53,235 nt of DNA from Asterionellopsis glacialis (taxonomy: Eukaryota; Bacillariophyta; Plagiogrammaphyceae; Rhaphoneidales; Asterionellopsidaceae): NCBI GenBank assembly GCA_014885115.2, contig WKLE02001418.1, positions 1 through 53,235 of the forward strand, read 5' to 3'. Of this stretch, positions 31,601 to 41,443 are shown piece by piece. The translations under genes were made by a program, and so were the position numbers. Position 1 is the stretch's first letter; each line of letters begins with the position of its first letter. The notes below the pieces were generated by a model, which was not told the DNA's origin, did not search any database, and was given only the letters and a program-made list of their open reading frames with translations.

Positions 31601-32659
31601 TACTACATCCAAAGAACTGTCGGTATCGTCTCTGAAGCGGACACAGAGAGGGGAGTCGCGAGTGGAGACCCGATGCTATCTCTTGTTGCATCCATTTATC
31701 TCAATGAAGCTATGGAGAACTATGTCGACCGGGAGAAAAAGGGTGGAGACCATTCACTCTCTCTTGCTTACGTACGTGCCACAATTTTGGAACTTCGTAA
31801 GAAGGTAGACAAGCAATGGGTCCAATGGGTAGAGGAGCAAATTGAATGGATTAAATCTCATCCGGGAGTGCCTCTGAACGGAAAGAGAGCAGGTGTGTTT
31901 GCTAGTTTTTCTCGTTTCCCTGCATATTTGGATCATCTCCTTCTTTGTGTACGAGAGGGAAGAAAAGAAAATTACACTCCAGATCTTGCAAATATTAAGG
32001 TAGTAGGTTACTATTTGCAAAAGATGGCAGCTGCTTTGCTGGAGAGTTTACGTGAGTGCGCAGACCGGGAAACAACCGACAAGCAGTATGCAGAAAACGT
32101 TATGATCATGGAAAATACGTACTACTTCACACAAAGCATCAAGCAACGTGGTCCTGAACTCATGACACTTTTCCAGAAACAGACCACTCGAGCAAGCACT
32201 ATCTGTAAGCAAAGTACAGACGCTTATCTTGGATGGATGATTAAACGAGAATTCAAGGCTCTCCATTCTTTGTTTTCCAATATTTCAAGGATTCGAAGAG
32301 ATGTGGGAGACAAGGATGTTCCAATTCATGTTCCAAGGGCAACATTCGTCAAAACGTTGTCAAAAGAATCTAATCGAGAGGCAATGAAAGAGAAAATACA
32401 AATCATTTATGCTCGTATGGAAAAGCACTTGTCTGAAGATGGTGGGCTTCTTCCGGTTGCCTGGAAAGCACTAGTGAAAGTTTTGTATGAATGGTTTGGA
32501 CGTTGGGAAAAGTTGAGCTCCCAATGCTACAAACATGTTTTGGACCCCAGTGCAGTTGATGTTGTACGAATTGCGAAAGCAGCCGGAGGGGGAACAAAAG
32601 AATCGCGCAAACAATTATTCACTGAAACTCCAGCCAAACCGCCAGCAAGACGACCGTAA
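28628..32659 (+). CDS. SEC3: Exocyst complex component SEC3 (EXOC1)
   Basis: A 1343-aa single-exon gene. SEC3 tethers secretory vesicles to the plasma membrane as one of eight exocyst subunits and binds PI(4,5)P2. Residues 1-200 are Ser/Pro/Gly-rich and disordered. A PH-like lipid-binding region follows, broken by an Asp/Asn/Ser insert: KIRQETLVVSRCRIFEATG, then NKYRYVMLVRS, and SATVIQLAFRDGDTVRIDFEI. Next comes EEVLNATQLDNFISEENAERAAAE and the conserved Sec3 core LASLYTMLDSLDQELGSMEAWLQEREAEIKPIIEDCKDIEEENRQLEQNWKSS (quoted in family terms; coiled coil, near residues 665-715). The C-terminal half is the helical CATCHR bundle. The length is at the large end for the family. The ATG at 28628 heads the N-terminal tail. 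The stop faces the GGCT gene 160 bp away. Confidence 0.85.
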   Translation: MSSSKTPGKWRMRSGSKTPKPSYDSPDLEPSSSADGLNQARVSSSSPPESLKSTNGAAGGVKWDMSSLPASSKKVGHESEERRTIGSSNTPSGSYSRATPSNGSGGQPLSSGTRSQRPGMGNPKMSKSSYVKASNIATSAGTGRLQRILNQPTDQKISYVPGDSDSDDDNINANKMASSGNADDFLGQRHKNKSDPLLYTPRAKVGKIEKVQDPLNEAEIGSYVGRIVVPQLRIDPRSIGGALVATNHKKIRQETLVVSRCRIFEATGVDAISPTALEQPSLYAKHKRGLGLGTKARNKYRYVMLVRSTNRPLLKDDSDSSNSPGTHHHHHKSSVEGDDPDYDDLYAPGNDDVDDGVIGGTSASNNLKKKNSKNDMQDSGEDEVSSFPVLVCMALHSDGTNPDVRKMIELDQLTTIQNESATVIQLAFRDGDTVRIDFEIHQQPDDATSAAMRKERFLWSLLQIHAMLCTSVVERNSLEARHAPQARPTAVSRHGLLPPLNVRNLDRAELQYVATVNGFLKESPMLCALLDRQHNIGMKGAVQEVEGLQEEEKEVPLEDMDGMAYDMMMGNYSTRVALFVSAEERADAEEVLNATQLDNFISEENAERAAAETISMELHRRMRELEAETCRRLIAWEDEKHYSVVGKQGLFTCQCDTVDSLSLASLYTMLDSLDQELGSMEAWLQEREAEIKPIIEDCKDIEEENRQLEQNWKSSDMLGKELGNLLNGLELPDPVERVLENPATALVYESGGAIDIEASERGVDKIHKAGKSLKEALARAKDAGGVHLRAVSERAQGLDATADHFCTSLAHIIATVMEQIAAEVVAGSDHGKVSKTDTHITISKKIRETQRKFQSALLRYMKLIEVLQQLKPKLLPALRDAYAEMVAEGILMKKRMKGYFQALPGKNSAYLTLMPFDLKDYPAFGEGLALKTVNAPDIEASLSELLPVIAREAYFTAAFFGLSSKQIDGREKKRNFESAKKSVDHSSQYFRYYIQRTVGIVSEADTERGVASGDPMLSLVASIYLNEAMENYVDREKKGGDHSLSLAYVRATILELRKKVDKQWVQWVEEQIEWIKSHPGVPLNGKRAGVFASFSRFPAYLDHLLLCVREGRKENYTPDLANIKVVGYYLQKMAAALLESLRECADRETTDKQYAENVMIMENTYYFTQSIKQRGPELMTLFQKQTTRASTICKQSTDAYLGWMIKREFKALHSLFSNISRIRRDVGDKDVPIHVPRATFVKTLSKESNREAMKEKIQIIYARMEKHLSEDGGLLPVAWKALVKVLYEWFGRWEKLSSQCYKHVLDPSAVDVVRIAKAAGGGTKESRKQLFTETPAKPPARRP

Positions 32660-32818
32660 TTCCAAAGAATGCATATATCAATTTTCTGATTAAAATAATA
32701 CGTCAAGTCAACGTTCTATACAAGCTTTCAATTTTTGGAATCCGCGTTTTATGCGTAATAGAGAGGAATGGGCAGGGTTAGCAAAGGAGGGAATTTTACT
32801 TGTTCTAAATTATTTACA

Positions 32819-33682
32819 TCAATCTATGTACCTTTGATTTATAGTCCCGATGCACTCCCACCCTTCAACATCTTTACGACGCAAAAGTTGGTCTTCAATG
32901 TCTGCAGAATGCCTTCGAGAAAAGTTTTCAATCTCAGCTGGGCATCCAAACATAGGGTCGTATTTGACTGCAGCCCAAATGGACTCTATATGAAGAGATT
33001 TGCTTTGTCGATAGTATGTAACAAATGAATTAGGCATTGATCCGGTGTATCGAATGACTTTCCCGTTGATTGCGATTATGAGATGATTTTCTTTCTCTAA
33101 TGAGTTTTTGATTTGTTCCAATTCACTCAAGGAGTAATGCTGTACTCCTTTTGGAACTTGAATTCTTAAATAATCTTCAGGGCAGGTACGTGGTTGAACT
33201 TCTAGTGATCGTAGAAAAGCAATAAAAGCATCATCAACTCCATGTGAAATTGCACCCTCAATCATGATTTCAACATAACGAGCCGGAGGTTTTGCTATCT
33301 CACGAGACATACTGTCTCCACGACAATATACAGTTACGTCCAATGATTCAGCAGGTAACTCCTCTTTCTCCTCATTACTGTAAAGAATTGCTTTCGCTGG
33401 TTTACGTACAATACCCATCTGGGTTGATTCAAGTTTATCCAATTTTAACATTTCATCCTCGCTAATTTTGTGCACAACGCCATGGAAAGTTGAACCTTTT
33501 TTCGGAACTGCTTCAGCCATTCCATTTGGGTAAAAGAAGAAAAGTTCATAATCTATCAGTTCTGCTGGTTTGCTCTCGATAGGGTGAATGCCTCGAAGTT
33601 TTAAGCTCGTCTTGTTCATCATGGAACCTATCGCGAAATACCAGCAAACAGAGTCATCACTGTTGGTTTGTTGAGCAGACAT
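32819..33682 (-). CDS. Gamma-glutamylcyclotransferase-like protein
   Basis: A 287-aa intronless protein. VCWYFAIGSMMNKTSLKLRGI near the start corresponds to the family's FxYGSxxxx substrate loop, here FAIGSMMN. YELFFFYPNGMAEAVPKKGSTFHGVVHKISEDEMLKLDKLES matches the beta-barrel region with the G-x-V/L-Y/H and the conserved acidic D-x-x-E segment of GGCT/ChaC-like folds. Members convert gamma-glutamyl amino acids or glutathione to 5-oxoproline. The C-terminal ~100 residues (DYLRIQVPKGVQHYSLSELEQIKNSL...GCPAEIENFSRRHSADIEDQLLRRKDVEGWE) are an extension that I do not recognise. The changed glycine loop leaves the activity uncertain. Start ATG at 33682-33680. Confidence 0.75.
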   Translation of the reverse strand: MSAQQTNSDDSVCWYFAIGSMMNKTSLKLRGIHPIESKPAELIDYELFFFYPNGMAEAVPKKGSTFHGVVHKISEDEMLKLDKLESTQMGIVRKPAKAILYSNEEKEELPAESLDVTVYCRGDSMSREIAKPPARYVEIMIEGAISHGVDDAFIAFLRSLEVQPRTCPEDYLRIQVPKGVQHYSLSELEQIKNSLEKENHLIIAINGKVIRYTGSMPNSFVTYYRQSKSLHIESIWAAVKYDPMFGCPAEIENFSRRHSADIEDQLLRRKDVEGWECIGTINQRYID

Positions 33683-34719
33683 TGATTAATGCTCTTCTTT
33701 TCAATTTCGGATTCTCTTCTGTTTACCAGGTTTTAATGGTCTTGATATCAAAGCTTTGAATTTGAATGTAAAACAATCTCTTTGTGCTTGTCTCTTGTTA
33801 GAAAACCTAGCTTTGTTGGATCTTGATAGATGCGCACCGTTGACCTCTGTCTGAGCCATGATTTGACACACATATTGTATTATACAGGCACAGCAATAAG
33901 TAGTCCTGTATTCGTTGTCAAAATTTGTATTATTTTCTACGGTACGTTTTTATATATTGTTTAAAGATGTTGCTTCCTCAAGAACTTCGGTCATACACGA
34001 TTGCGCCATAATTAATAGAGGGATGACTGTAGAGTAGGTCCTTGTAGGAGATAATATTCCGGTACCTACGTACGTACAGTATCACAAAAAAAATCTGAAC
34101 GACTCCCAACAAGATTTTGACCTGAACGGCAAGAATCAACCTTTCTCAATATCGAGTACAAATTTACTTATAAAATTCCTTGATTACAATAGACAGAAAA
34201 TAATAATAAAAGACATTTTGTTAAATAATAAATGAGACAATTTACAATTTCAATTAACCAAAAATACTGCTTTCAACCATTATTAAAAAAATAATTAAGT
34301 CAAATATGCAGTACATGCCCAAGATAATGGTACAATAAGAAATGCATTTGAGTTTTTAGTAAAATGACATCCTGTTGAGCTTGTAAAACAGTATGCGTAA
34401 TATTTGAATTTTACAGGATTCGCAAATTTGTAATCATCACGAAAATTGAGGATCCTAATACAGTACTGTACATCCTTCTGTCATCTTCACTCTTGATCGT
34501 ATCAATAGTATTAACAAACTCTGCACACCTTACCCGTGTACTAGGTATCAAGGAGATAGGACTAAATAAGAGTTGTTGTTAGGTAGGACAACTAGCTCCT
34601 GTCAGAATCTTATATATAATCTGTCAGAATCGAGTATGTGAGATGTGTTGATTAACCTATTACTACGGTAATTATAGTTACTCTACTCAGTCTGTCCATC
34701 CTCTCAGCTTCCTTGCAAT
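33683..34719. other. Divergent intergenic region
   Basis: Upstream DNA of the GGCT-like gene (-) and of the unknown 539-aa gene (+). AT-rich with a few GGTACC-type words near 34060-34080. A short near repeat ATCTGTCAGAATC / CTGTCAGAATCTTATATATAAT lies around 34600-34632. No ORF is credible. Confidence 0.4.
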
Positions 34720-36339
34720 ATGCAGCAACAAACAACTTCAAACCGAGAGATGAAGCATGAAATGAATACCGGCCAACCTGTTGCAGGAAATGCTGCTAGT
34801 CAAAACATTTCCGGAGAAGCCCCCGATGCGCAAGGTGGAGTCCTCAGAGAAAGTGCAACGCAACAACCAGTAACATTACAAGTGCAACAGGGGGGATATC
34901 AACAGCTTTTGGTACCTGCACAGATACAATCTGTAATTCCAATTGTCTTGCCCATCATCTATCCACATCATTCGAGCGTTGCAAATTCGTTCCCCGCGGC
35001 ACGATTAAGTAGCAATATTGGACAGAATGTATTGAACTACCCAGTACAGATGCCATCGATTTCATCTAATGCAGCGGAAAGAGCTGAAGAATGCAAAACC
35101 ACCCAAACACAAAAGTTGAATGAGCCTTCACCGTTGTCATCAAAAACAGCAACGACGACCACAGAAGCAACAACAATGAGCACAAATAAATCAAAAGTCC
35201 CAATAAGGAAGGCGCCATCGTCGCCTGCCCAAAAGCCTGGTTTTCTCGAATCTGCAAATAAACCTATTTTACTTCCATCGGAAAATTTAAAACGTGCACG
35301 ACGAACGCTAAGAGGACGAAAGCCTCCCGCGCTTCCCACTGCAGCTTCTCGAACTCAACAACACGTCAAACCTCTGAAAAAGCGACCTTTAATAACCAGA
35401 AAGTCTGATGTAAGCGATGCGGAGGAAATTTCAAATCAGGAACCGGGAAATCTTGTTGCTTCAAGCGACAACGCTGCCGCGGTGAGTACTGTTACATCTG
35501 GTGCAGAAGAAGTTTTGAACAGTTCCAAGCAACTTGCATATTGTTGGGATAGTCTTGGATTGGGGAAAGAACTGGGTAGTCCTGCATTGAATGAGTATGT
35601 GCGATTGTGTCGTTCGAGGGAAGGGCTCAGCAATGAAAACCTTCCATATGTTTCAGCCCAGCAAGTTTTACAGATTATTCAAAGTTTTCAAATGAAAACA
35701 TTATTGCCTCCACCGGGCAGTGGCCTCCATCGAATTGTAAAGAAAAATCCATTTGAAAATAGACCAGAATTATATGGCTGGGATGGTGAGAGTGAGGGTG
35801 ATAATGAAAGTGAATATGAAGATGGTGTACGTGACGCAAAGCCGCTTCCTTATCTCCAGGGAGACTTCGACGCAGAAAAACATGACGAAGACGATGACGC
35901 AGAAAAAACACAATTGCCAACGACAGCGAACGGCCACGGAACAGCTAGAGAACATGGAGCAACTTTCAAGAAACCAAATTTGCCTCCGCGACCTAAAAGA
36001 CAACGTCAGAATAACCCCCCACAGTGCAAAATCCCGTTCAAAACTATGGCAAGGCTCTATGAAACCATGTGCGCGCAAGATGCAGATGACGGCTCAGCCA
36101 ATCGGCGAGAGGCACAATACCTGACAGCAGAAGCTTGCATCGACAAACTTAGATCCTTTGAAAACTTGTCATGCGAGTTGAAGCTAGAGGAAGCGAAAGT
36201 ATTACAGAGAGGAAGGAAATTAGGTTTGGCAACAGGATTGCTACCTGACTATGCACCGTTCAATCCTAGTTCTATGACTTCAAATTCAAGTCCTATTGAC
36301 CAAAATGAAATGAACAACGGTCTAATGAGTAATAGGTAG
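34720..36339 (+). CDS. Unknown protein, Gln/Ser/Thr-rich N-terminus, basic-acidic middle
   Basis: A 539-aa open frame with ATG at 34720 and stop at 36337-36339. The N-terminal ~170 residues are rich in Gln, Ser and Thr; a Lys/Arg-rich patch follows (NLKRARRTLRGRKPP, KPLKKRPLITRK) like a nuclear localisation signal. A more ordered part has SLGLGKELGSPALNEYVRLCRSREGLSNENLPYVSAQQVLQIIQSF and LLPPPGSGLHRIVKKNPFENRPELYGWDGESEGDNESEYED, then an acidic stretch and a basic stretch KRQRQNNPPQCKIPFKTMARLYETM. It may be a nuclear regulatory protein; no known domain is recognised. A frame this long with no stops supports a real gene. A 3' exon cannot be ruled out near the assembly gap. Confidence 0.6.
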   Translation: MQQQTTSNREMKHEMNTGQPVAGNAASQNISGEAPDAQGGVLRESATQQPVTLQVQQGGYQQLLVPAQIQSVIPIVLPIIYPHHSSVANSFPAARLSSNIGQNVLNYPVQMPSISSNAAERAEECKTTQTQKLNEPSPLSSKTATTTTEATTMSTNKSKVPIRKAPSSPAQKPGFLESANKPILLPSENLKRARRTLRGRKPPALPTAASRTQQHVKPLKKRPLITRKSDVSDAEEISNQEPGNLVASSDNAAAVSTVTSGAEEVLNSSKQLAYCWDSLGLGKELGSPALNEYVRLCRSREGLSNENLPYVSAQQVLQIIQSFQMKTLLPPPGSGLHRIVKKNPFENRPELYGWDGESEGDNESEYEDGVRDAKPLPYLQGDFDAEKHDEDDDAEKTQLPTTANGHGTAREHGATFKKPNLPPRPKRQRQNNPPQCKIPFKTMARLYETMCAQDADDGSANRREAQYLTAEACIDKLRSFENLSCELKLEEAKVLQRGRKLGLATGLLPDYAPFNPSSMTSNSSPIDQNEMNNGLMSNR

Positions 36340-37330
36340 TTAGAAGCATAACGAATTCCAATGAATATGTAAGACATGAATAACTTTGATATCGCACTTT
36401 GCTTGTGATTTATCATGGCAGTCTATCTTTAATGGATAACGTCTTGCCTCCTAGGGTTGTGCATGGTATGCGAAACCCAGTCTCACCAGTAGCGACTCGA
36501 ATACGTTAAATTGTCATGTGATGGCATGAACTGCATAGAATAATTCTAACCGCACTAAGGCTTTTAAAATGAAACGGCTTCCATTCATGTCGACAACTTC
36601 TTTTTTGTGACCGCACCTACCATTCCTGTNNNNNNNNNNNNNNNNNNNNNNNNNNNNNNNNNNNNGAAAGGCGCACTAACTAACAACCCAGAACAAAGGG
36701 GTAATTATTACATGAAGGTACGCTGCACGAAAGAGACCCTTCGTAAGAGAAAGTGGACTCGCACCAGCAATAACACCACATGGAGAGGGCTCCAATTAAG
36801 TAGAAATAACAACTATTAGCAAACTAGCAAATGCTCTTTCCAGAAACTCCAAGTCGAATAAATATGGCTTCCTTTCTTTTCTTTGGGGGGATCAATCGCT
36901 TGGTAATCTTCATAGCTCAAACGTTCCCGGTTATATACGATGTAAATCCTGGCAGGTTATGAAATAATGTCTTCTTACAAACAGTTGCTTCCAGTTCAAT
37001 ACTTATATGTAAAACGAAATTGTGCCTAGTCGTGCCGTGTGTACGGATGGAAAGAGTTCATAATAAAATATATACAATGATTAGCGATTAGGGTTTTGGG
37101 ACATTTTCGACTCCTTCGATTTGAAAGTTTATGAATTTTTACCCGAAAAACTTTCCCACCAACTTCCGGAGAAACCCAAACAGAAAAATTTAAGAAATCG
37201 TATAGTCGACAACGGTGTTCACGGTTTTCAGACTTACTTGGCTATCATTATTTTTAGTCCTAGAGCATTGGCTATTGGCAAGACACCATGGGACGACGCA
37301 GAACGACTTGGTAGAAGATACAACCTAAGT
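36340..37330. other. Intergenic region containing the assembly gap
   Basis: Includes 36 N at 36630-36665. Flanking sequence shows no gene; the ORF crossing the gap (36607-36819) is not supported. The frame of the next gene is open back to 37121, but without an ATG before 37331. Confidence 0.4.
36630..36665. other. Assembly gap (36 N)
   Basis: A run of 36 undetermined bases. Anything spanning it is unknown. Confidence 0.99.
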
Positions 37331-38639
37331 ATGATGAGGAAAACTATAATTTTGGTGTCTTCCACATTCGTGGTGGTCTGGATTTTGCTAAACATTGTCT
37401 TCCTTCAATCACTGCGGAGAAACTCGGAAACAGTTCATCGAGGTAATCAAGCCGACACACACGACTTCGGCTCGACAGGAGGAAATCGTGGAAAAAATCA
37501 AAGCGTCAATGTAAGTGCTGCCAATTTGACACCCTTACGAGATATTGACCGAGAATTTTACACTATTCGAATAAACTCATGGGAAAGACCAGAACAACTT
37601 ATTCTGTCAGTAAAACACCATTCAACATGTGTCGGTGCAAAGCAAATACAAGTTGTTTGGTGCAATGATCAAAAAGGTGACCCACCGGAAGAAATTGTGC
37701 AAAATCCAAAGGTAGTGATCGAACGACATCCAGTTAACTCACTAAATGAAAGGTTCAACGTGATTATCCCTACCCCTACACTTGGTATACTAAGTATTGA
37801 TGATGATGTTCTGCGTCCATGTAAAGCTATTGATTCTGGATTCTTCAAGTGGACGGATAATCCTGAGCGCATGGTAGGCTTCGAAGGAAGATTGCATGTG
37901 GATAAAAACGGAACATGGAAGGTATGAAAACGAACTCCAACTTTTAAAAAATCGCGGTTCCCAAGTGAACGAAAGGGCCCAGTTGTTTCTCACATTGTCT
38001 GTGTTGTCAATTTTTCTATCTCTATAGTATGGATACTTGAGTACAACCCAAAAGGCAAACAAATACAGTATTTCTTTGCCTCGATACTGCTTTTTACACA
38101 GGGACTATTTAAAATGGTACATGGAAGATTTACCTAGTCCCATCCTTCAATCGATTCAGAAAAATTTTAATTGTGAAGATATCGCTATGAGCTTCTTTAT
38201 ATCTTCGTTAACAGGTGGGCAACCACCACTGTTGGCTGATTGTTGGGCAAATAAGTTGCTTATAAAGCTTTATGTGAAGAAGAAAATTAGCGGCAATCAA
38301 GATCACAAAGGCATTCGGGATACATGTGTTGACAGTTTTTCAGAGCAATTGGAACTAAAACATGGGTCAAATCATCTTCAGACAGCCAAACTTTATCGTG
38401 GTGCTTTTGATTGTGGTGCAAAATCAACCAAATCCGATTCCCTAGATAGTCCAGATGAAATTTTTATTCCTACGAGACGCAAAGAATTTATGGAAACAAT
38501 AGAGCATTGGAAAGTAATGAAACAAGACAAATTCAACAAAGAGCTCATACTTCTGAAAAGTTATGCTTCGTATGGCGCGTATGAGGCAGGGTACTTAGAA
38601 AAAACGAAACCGTGGAAAGCTAAGTTTCGAAAAAAGTAA
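37331..38639 (+). CDS. GT64/exostosin-like glycosyltransferase (2 exons)
   Basis: Exons 37331-37921 and 38028-38639 are joined by a 106-bp GT-AG intron in phase 0 (NGTWK|YGYLST); 400 aa. The start MMRKTIILVSSTFVVVWILLNIVFLQSL is a type II signal anchor, so the enzyme probably sits in the Golgi or ER with a luminal C-terminus. The catalytic domain has FYTIRINSWERPEQLILSVKHHSTC, VVWCNDQKGDPPEEIV, then LGILSIDDDVLRPC with the DxD metal/nucleotide-sugar motif at ~157-159, GFEGRLH, and in exon 2 NFNCEDIAMSFFISSLTGGQPPLL, the E-D/I-A-M block of the GT64 (EXTL) domain. It likely transfers N-acetylhexosamine or another sugar; acceptor unknown. The frame is open upstream to 37121 (no ATG). Confidence 0.85.
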
Positions 38640-39140
38640 TGCTCTCTATACTATATTAAAAAAGGGTGCTCACGTGTTTTCAGATGCGCCGGTTCCTAGA
38701 GTCTAAAAAACGTACATCTAACAAAATTAAAAATACCACGAATTTTTAAATCTCTTTAGAGGTATTGTTTTCTTTCGTAGATGATTGATTGGCGGGCGAA
38801 GCTCAAGTAATGGAATCAGAAAACAAAGGTACAGGCAGATGCTGCGTAACAATCTTTTGCAATTGTTAGGAACTGTTACGATTTTGTCCATCTTATTGTT
38901 GGTAGCATGTACAGTATCATCAGTTTAGGGTTTAAAGCAAAATCCAGTCGTGCACAAATTTGAAAATTCCACAATCACATCATCTTAGTCATGAGATTGT
39001 GAGGGACGGGCAGACGACAGTCTTTAGTTGCGAGCAGTGTACGAGAAAAATCTCAAATGCACAAGAGATGAAAGAAAGGAATCACAGCGGCGCAGCACAG
39101 TAGAAACTGTGGGCAAAGCTCGCAATGGTGAAATCATCCG
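38640..39140. other. intergenic, 3' UTR of GT64 gene and promoter of TPR gene
   Basis: Nothing beyond short AT-rich stretches. An ORF at 39028-39282 overlaps the TPR gene in another frame and is a shadow. Confidence 0.4.
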
Positions 39141-41357
39141 ATGTCGAAACCCGGGCATTTGGCAGCAGTCACTTGCTATCAGAACGGGAACTACCGTCAA
39201 GCAGCCAACCGCTTTAACGACATTCTTTCAGGGAAAGCCGATAATTTACAAACCCTTAGTAATGACAATGGCAAGAGGGTGAGAGATGAGGAGTCTGATG
39301 ACAGTTGTACACCTGCAGGACTCCTATCCGTGCTAGCAGTCGAAGCTGATGCTACGTTATGTCATGCACGCTCAGTTATCTGTGATTCAAATGTGGCACA
39401 AGCAAGTCGATTCGGTGCTTGTCAGAAAGCAATTGATGCTAACTCATCGTATCGTCGAGCGTTGTACGTTGCTGTCGACAACGGAATGGAATCGTTGACG
39501 CGACAGGGTGATAAGCAACATCAGTATCTCGTATCAAATGCTCTCCTCGCCTCCGTATCTTCGTCCTGGCTTTTTCTTCAACTGGATAATTTAGAGTTGG
39601 CTTGGCAAGTCGTTTGCGACACATTGAGTTGGGCTGCATCTTCTTTCCAACGAGACTCACACCCCGAAAAAAACGTCAAAGCTGACAGGGAAGTAATCAC
39701 ATCATCGCTGACCACAAAAGAGGCTATGCGGATTTTGACAACGAGGATGACAGATCAGAAAGCTGTACGAAGCTTAAAGCATTGCTTAAATATACTGAAC
39801 TTGAGAAAGAAAGCCTTGCCAGAGCCATTTGTGGAAAGTGGTAGCAGGAAAGTCGTAATTCAAAACAAAGAAGTGAAAAATATTGCAAAACGATCTGCCG
39901 TAAAAGAACAACTTGTGCAGGCACTATACTTTCACAAAGATTTGTACTCTAGTAAAATAGCCCGGGATTCAATGCGATTAAAGAGGGATGCATGTCTGAA
40001 AAATGCTGTAGCTACCGAAGTCTCTGGGGTATGGGATGGAAACATAGCTAAAGGAATACAATCAGAGATATATGGTTTGGAATCCTTACAGCAAAAAACA
40101 ACCTCGAATGATATCAATGTAGAACAGATGCTAGAACAATCTGTTGGTCCCTTTTCTATTTTCCAGGCGAGACACAATTTACTTGGCTGTGTACGTGCAA
40201 AACATCGTCGTAAACTTAAACTTGCACTTGATTCCTTTCAACAGGCCCTCAAGCTAAAACAGGGAATTGCGCCCACCAATGAAATCATATCAAATGCTGC
40301 AGAATGTTTCCTTTGTCTCGGAGAAACAACAAAGTCAAAAAGATTACTCTATGGATTGCTGAAAACGAAAGCAGAAGCATTAAGCGATGCATTCTCTGCT
40401 TCAAAAGATACGTCTGTATCTCTTTCTGTAAACAATTCGATTCACAGTTTTGACTTCTGCGACAAAGTCACCCTTTTATGGAGACTCTTTGTTGTTTCTG
40501 ATCTCGACGAGGATTGTGTAAGTCGTACAGCAGTGGCAGAAACCCTTTGGCAAAATACCAATTTGTCTGGCGAAGCACACGCCTTTGCGATAGGAGCATA
40601 TGTATTTTCTCTCCTTCAATCGGGCCAAGTAGCTCTTGCACTTGATGTTTGCAAAAGCAACACTGAAAGATTTAGTAGCAAAGCTTTGTCCATGATGCTG
40701 AGTTTGTACGAAGCAGAATGTAAAATAATAACAAAGATGGGTACTTCAGCAGGCCAACGCACTGATTCCGTGGAGGCACCCTTGGACCCTTTCAGTATCC
40801 TGTTTTTGATGAAAGAGGTAGTGGGCTATTGCAATAGTCTTTTGAAGTCTACATTAAATAATGAAACAATGTCGATTCACGCTTTAATAAACAATAACAA
40901 GGGTCTGGCGTTTCTGGTATCAGGTAAGGAATCAGAGGCATTGAGCTGCTTCCAAGAAGCTGTGAGGATACAGTCACGTTTAGAAGGACCTTTTTTGAAC
41001 CTTCAACCTTTCTTCAATCTAGCACTACTCCAGTGGAAAAAAAGACAGGTGCACGATGCTATCAGAACATGGCTTTCTGTGCGCGGCTTGCTGATTTTTC
41101 AGCGTAGTTCGAACCCTACGGTTGACTTGAGCGACTTGCACCAAAAATTGGAATGTGCAATACGAGACTATGACGAGGAGGTTCACCGTGGGAAAATATC
41201 ACCTGATGCGGAACAGCAACCTCGGAATATCGGAGGAATCAAAGCTGTGCAAGTGCTTCTTGCTGATATTATTTTCCTGCAATGCTCGATACAACTTAGG
41301 GGGGAAAGAATAGTAGCATACTGCGAAAAAAGAAATTTAAGATTGTCACAGATCTAA
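39141..41357 (+). CDS. TPR-like helical repeat protein
   Basis: A 738-aa intronless protein. The start MSKPGHLAAVTCYQNGNYRQAANRFNDILSG already resembles a TPR helix pair. More TPR-like segments follow: HNLLGCVRAKHRRKLKLALDSFQQALKLKQ, EIISNAAECFLCLGETTKSKRLLYGLL, and near the end ALINNNKGLAFLVSGKESEALSCFQEAVRIQ then FFNLALLQWKKRQVHDAIRTWLSVRG. It is probably a scaffold in a protein complex. The general layout recalls CNOT10 or TRAPPC12/TTC15, but I see no diagnostic block for either. No membrane segment or signal. Its stop and that of the cyclophilin gene face each other 86 bp apart. Confidence 0.7.
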   Translation: MSKPGHLAAVTCYQNGNYRQAANRFNDILSGKADNLQTLSNDNGKRVRDEESDDSCTPAGLLSVLAVEADATLCHARSVICDSNVAQASRFGACQKAIDANSSYRRALYVAVDNGMESLTRQGDKQHQYLVSNALLASVSSSWLFLQLDNLELAWQVVCDTLSWAASSFQRDSHPEKNVKADREVITSSLTTKEAMRILTTRMTDQKAVRSLKHCLNILNLRKKALPEPFVESGSRKVVIQNKEVKNIAKRSAVKEQLVQALYFHKDLYSSKIARDSMRLKRDACLKNAVATEVSGVWDGNIAKGIQSEIYGLESLQQKTTSNDINVEQMLEQSVGPFSIFQARHNLLGCVRAKHRRKLKLALDSFQQALKLKQGIAPTNEIISNAAECFLCLGETTKSKRLLYGLLKTKAEALSDAFSASKDTSVSLSVNNSIHSFDFCDKVTLLWRLFVVSDLDEDCVSRTAVAETLWQNTNLSGEAHAFAIGAYVFSLLQSGQVALALDVCKSNTERFSSKALSMMLSLYEAECKIITKMGTSAGQRTDSVEAPLDPFSILFLMKEVVGYCNSLLKSTLNNETMSIHALINNNKGLAFLVSGKESEALSCFQEAVRIQSRLEGPFLNLQPFFNLALLQWKKRQVHDAIRTWLSVRGLLIFQRSSNPTVDLSDLHQKLECAIRDYDEEVHRGKISPDAEQQPRNIGGIKAVQVLLADIIFLQCSIQLRGERIVAYCEKRNLRLSQI

Positions 41358-41443
41358 TTGCAATATCTAAATTTACTAATGTACCAGTACACATCGTACT
41401 ATTAGATCGTAAACATATTTCAAAAGTCCCCGACAATCATGAT

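Noticed and set aside
34720..36339. Minus ORFs inside the 539-aa gene (for example 35037-35339 and 35770-36078)
   Set aside because: Shadows of the Gln/Ser-rich plus frame; shorter and without domains.
36607..36819. ORF spanning the N gap
   Set aside because: Its frame runs through 36 undetermined bases, so it cannot be supported.
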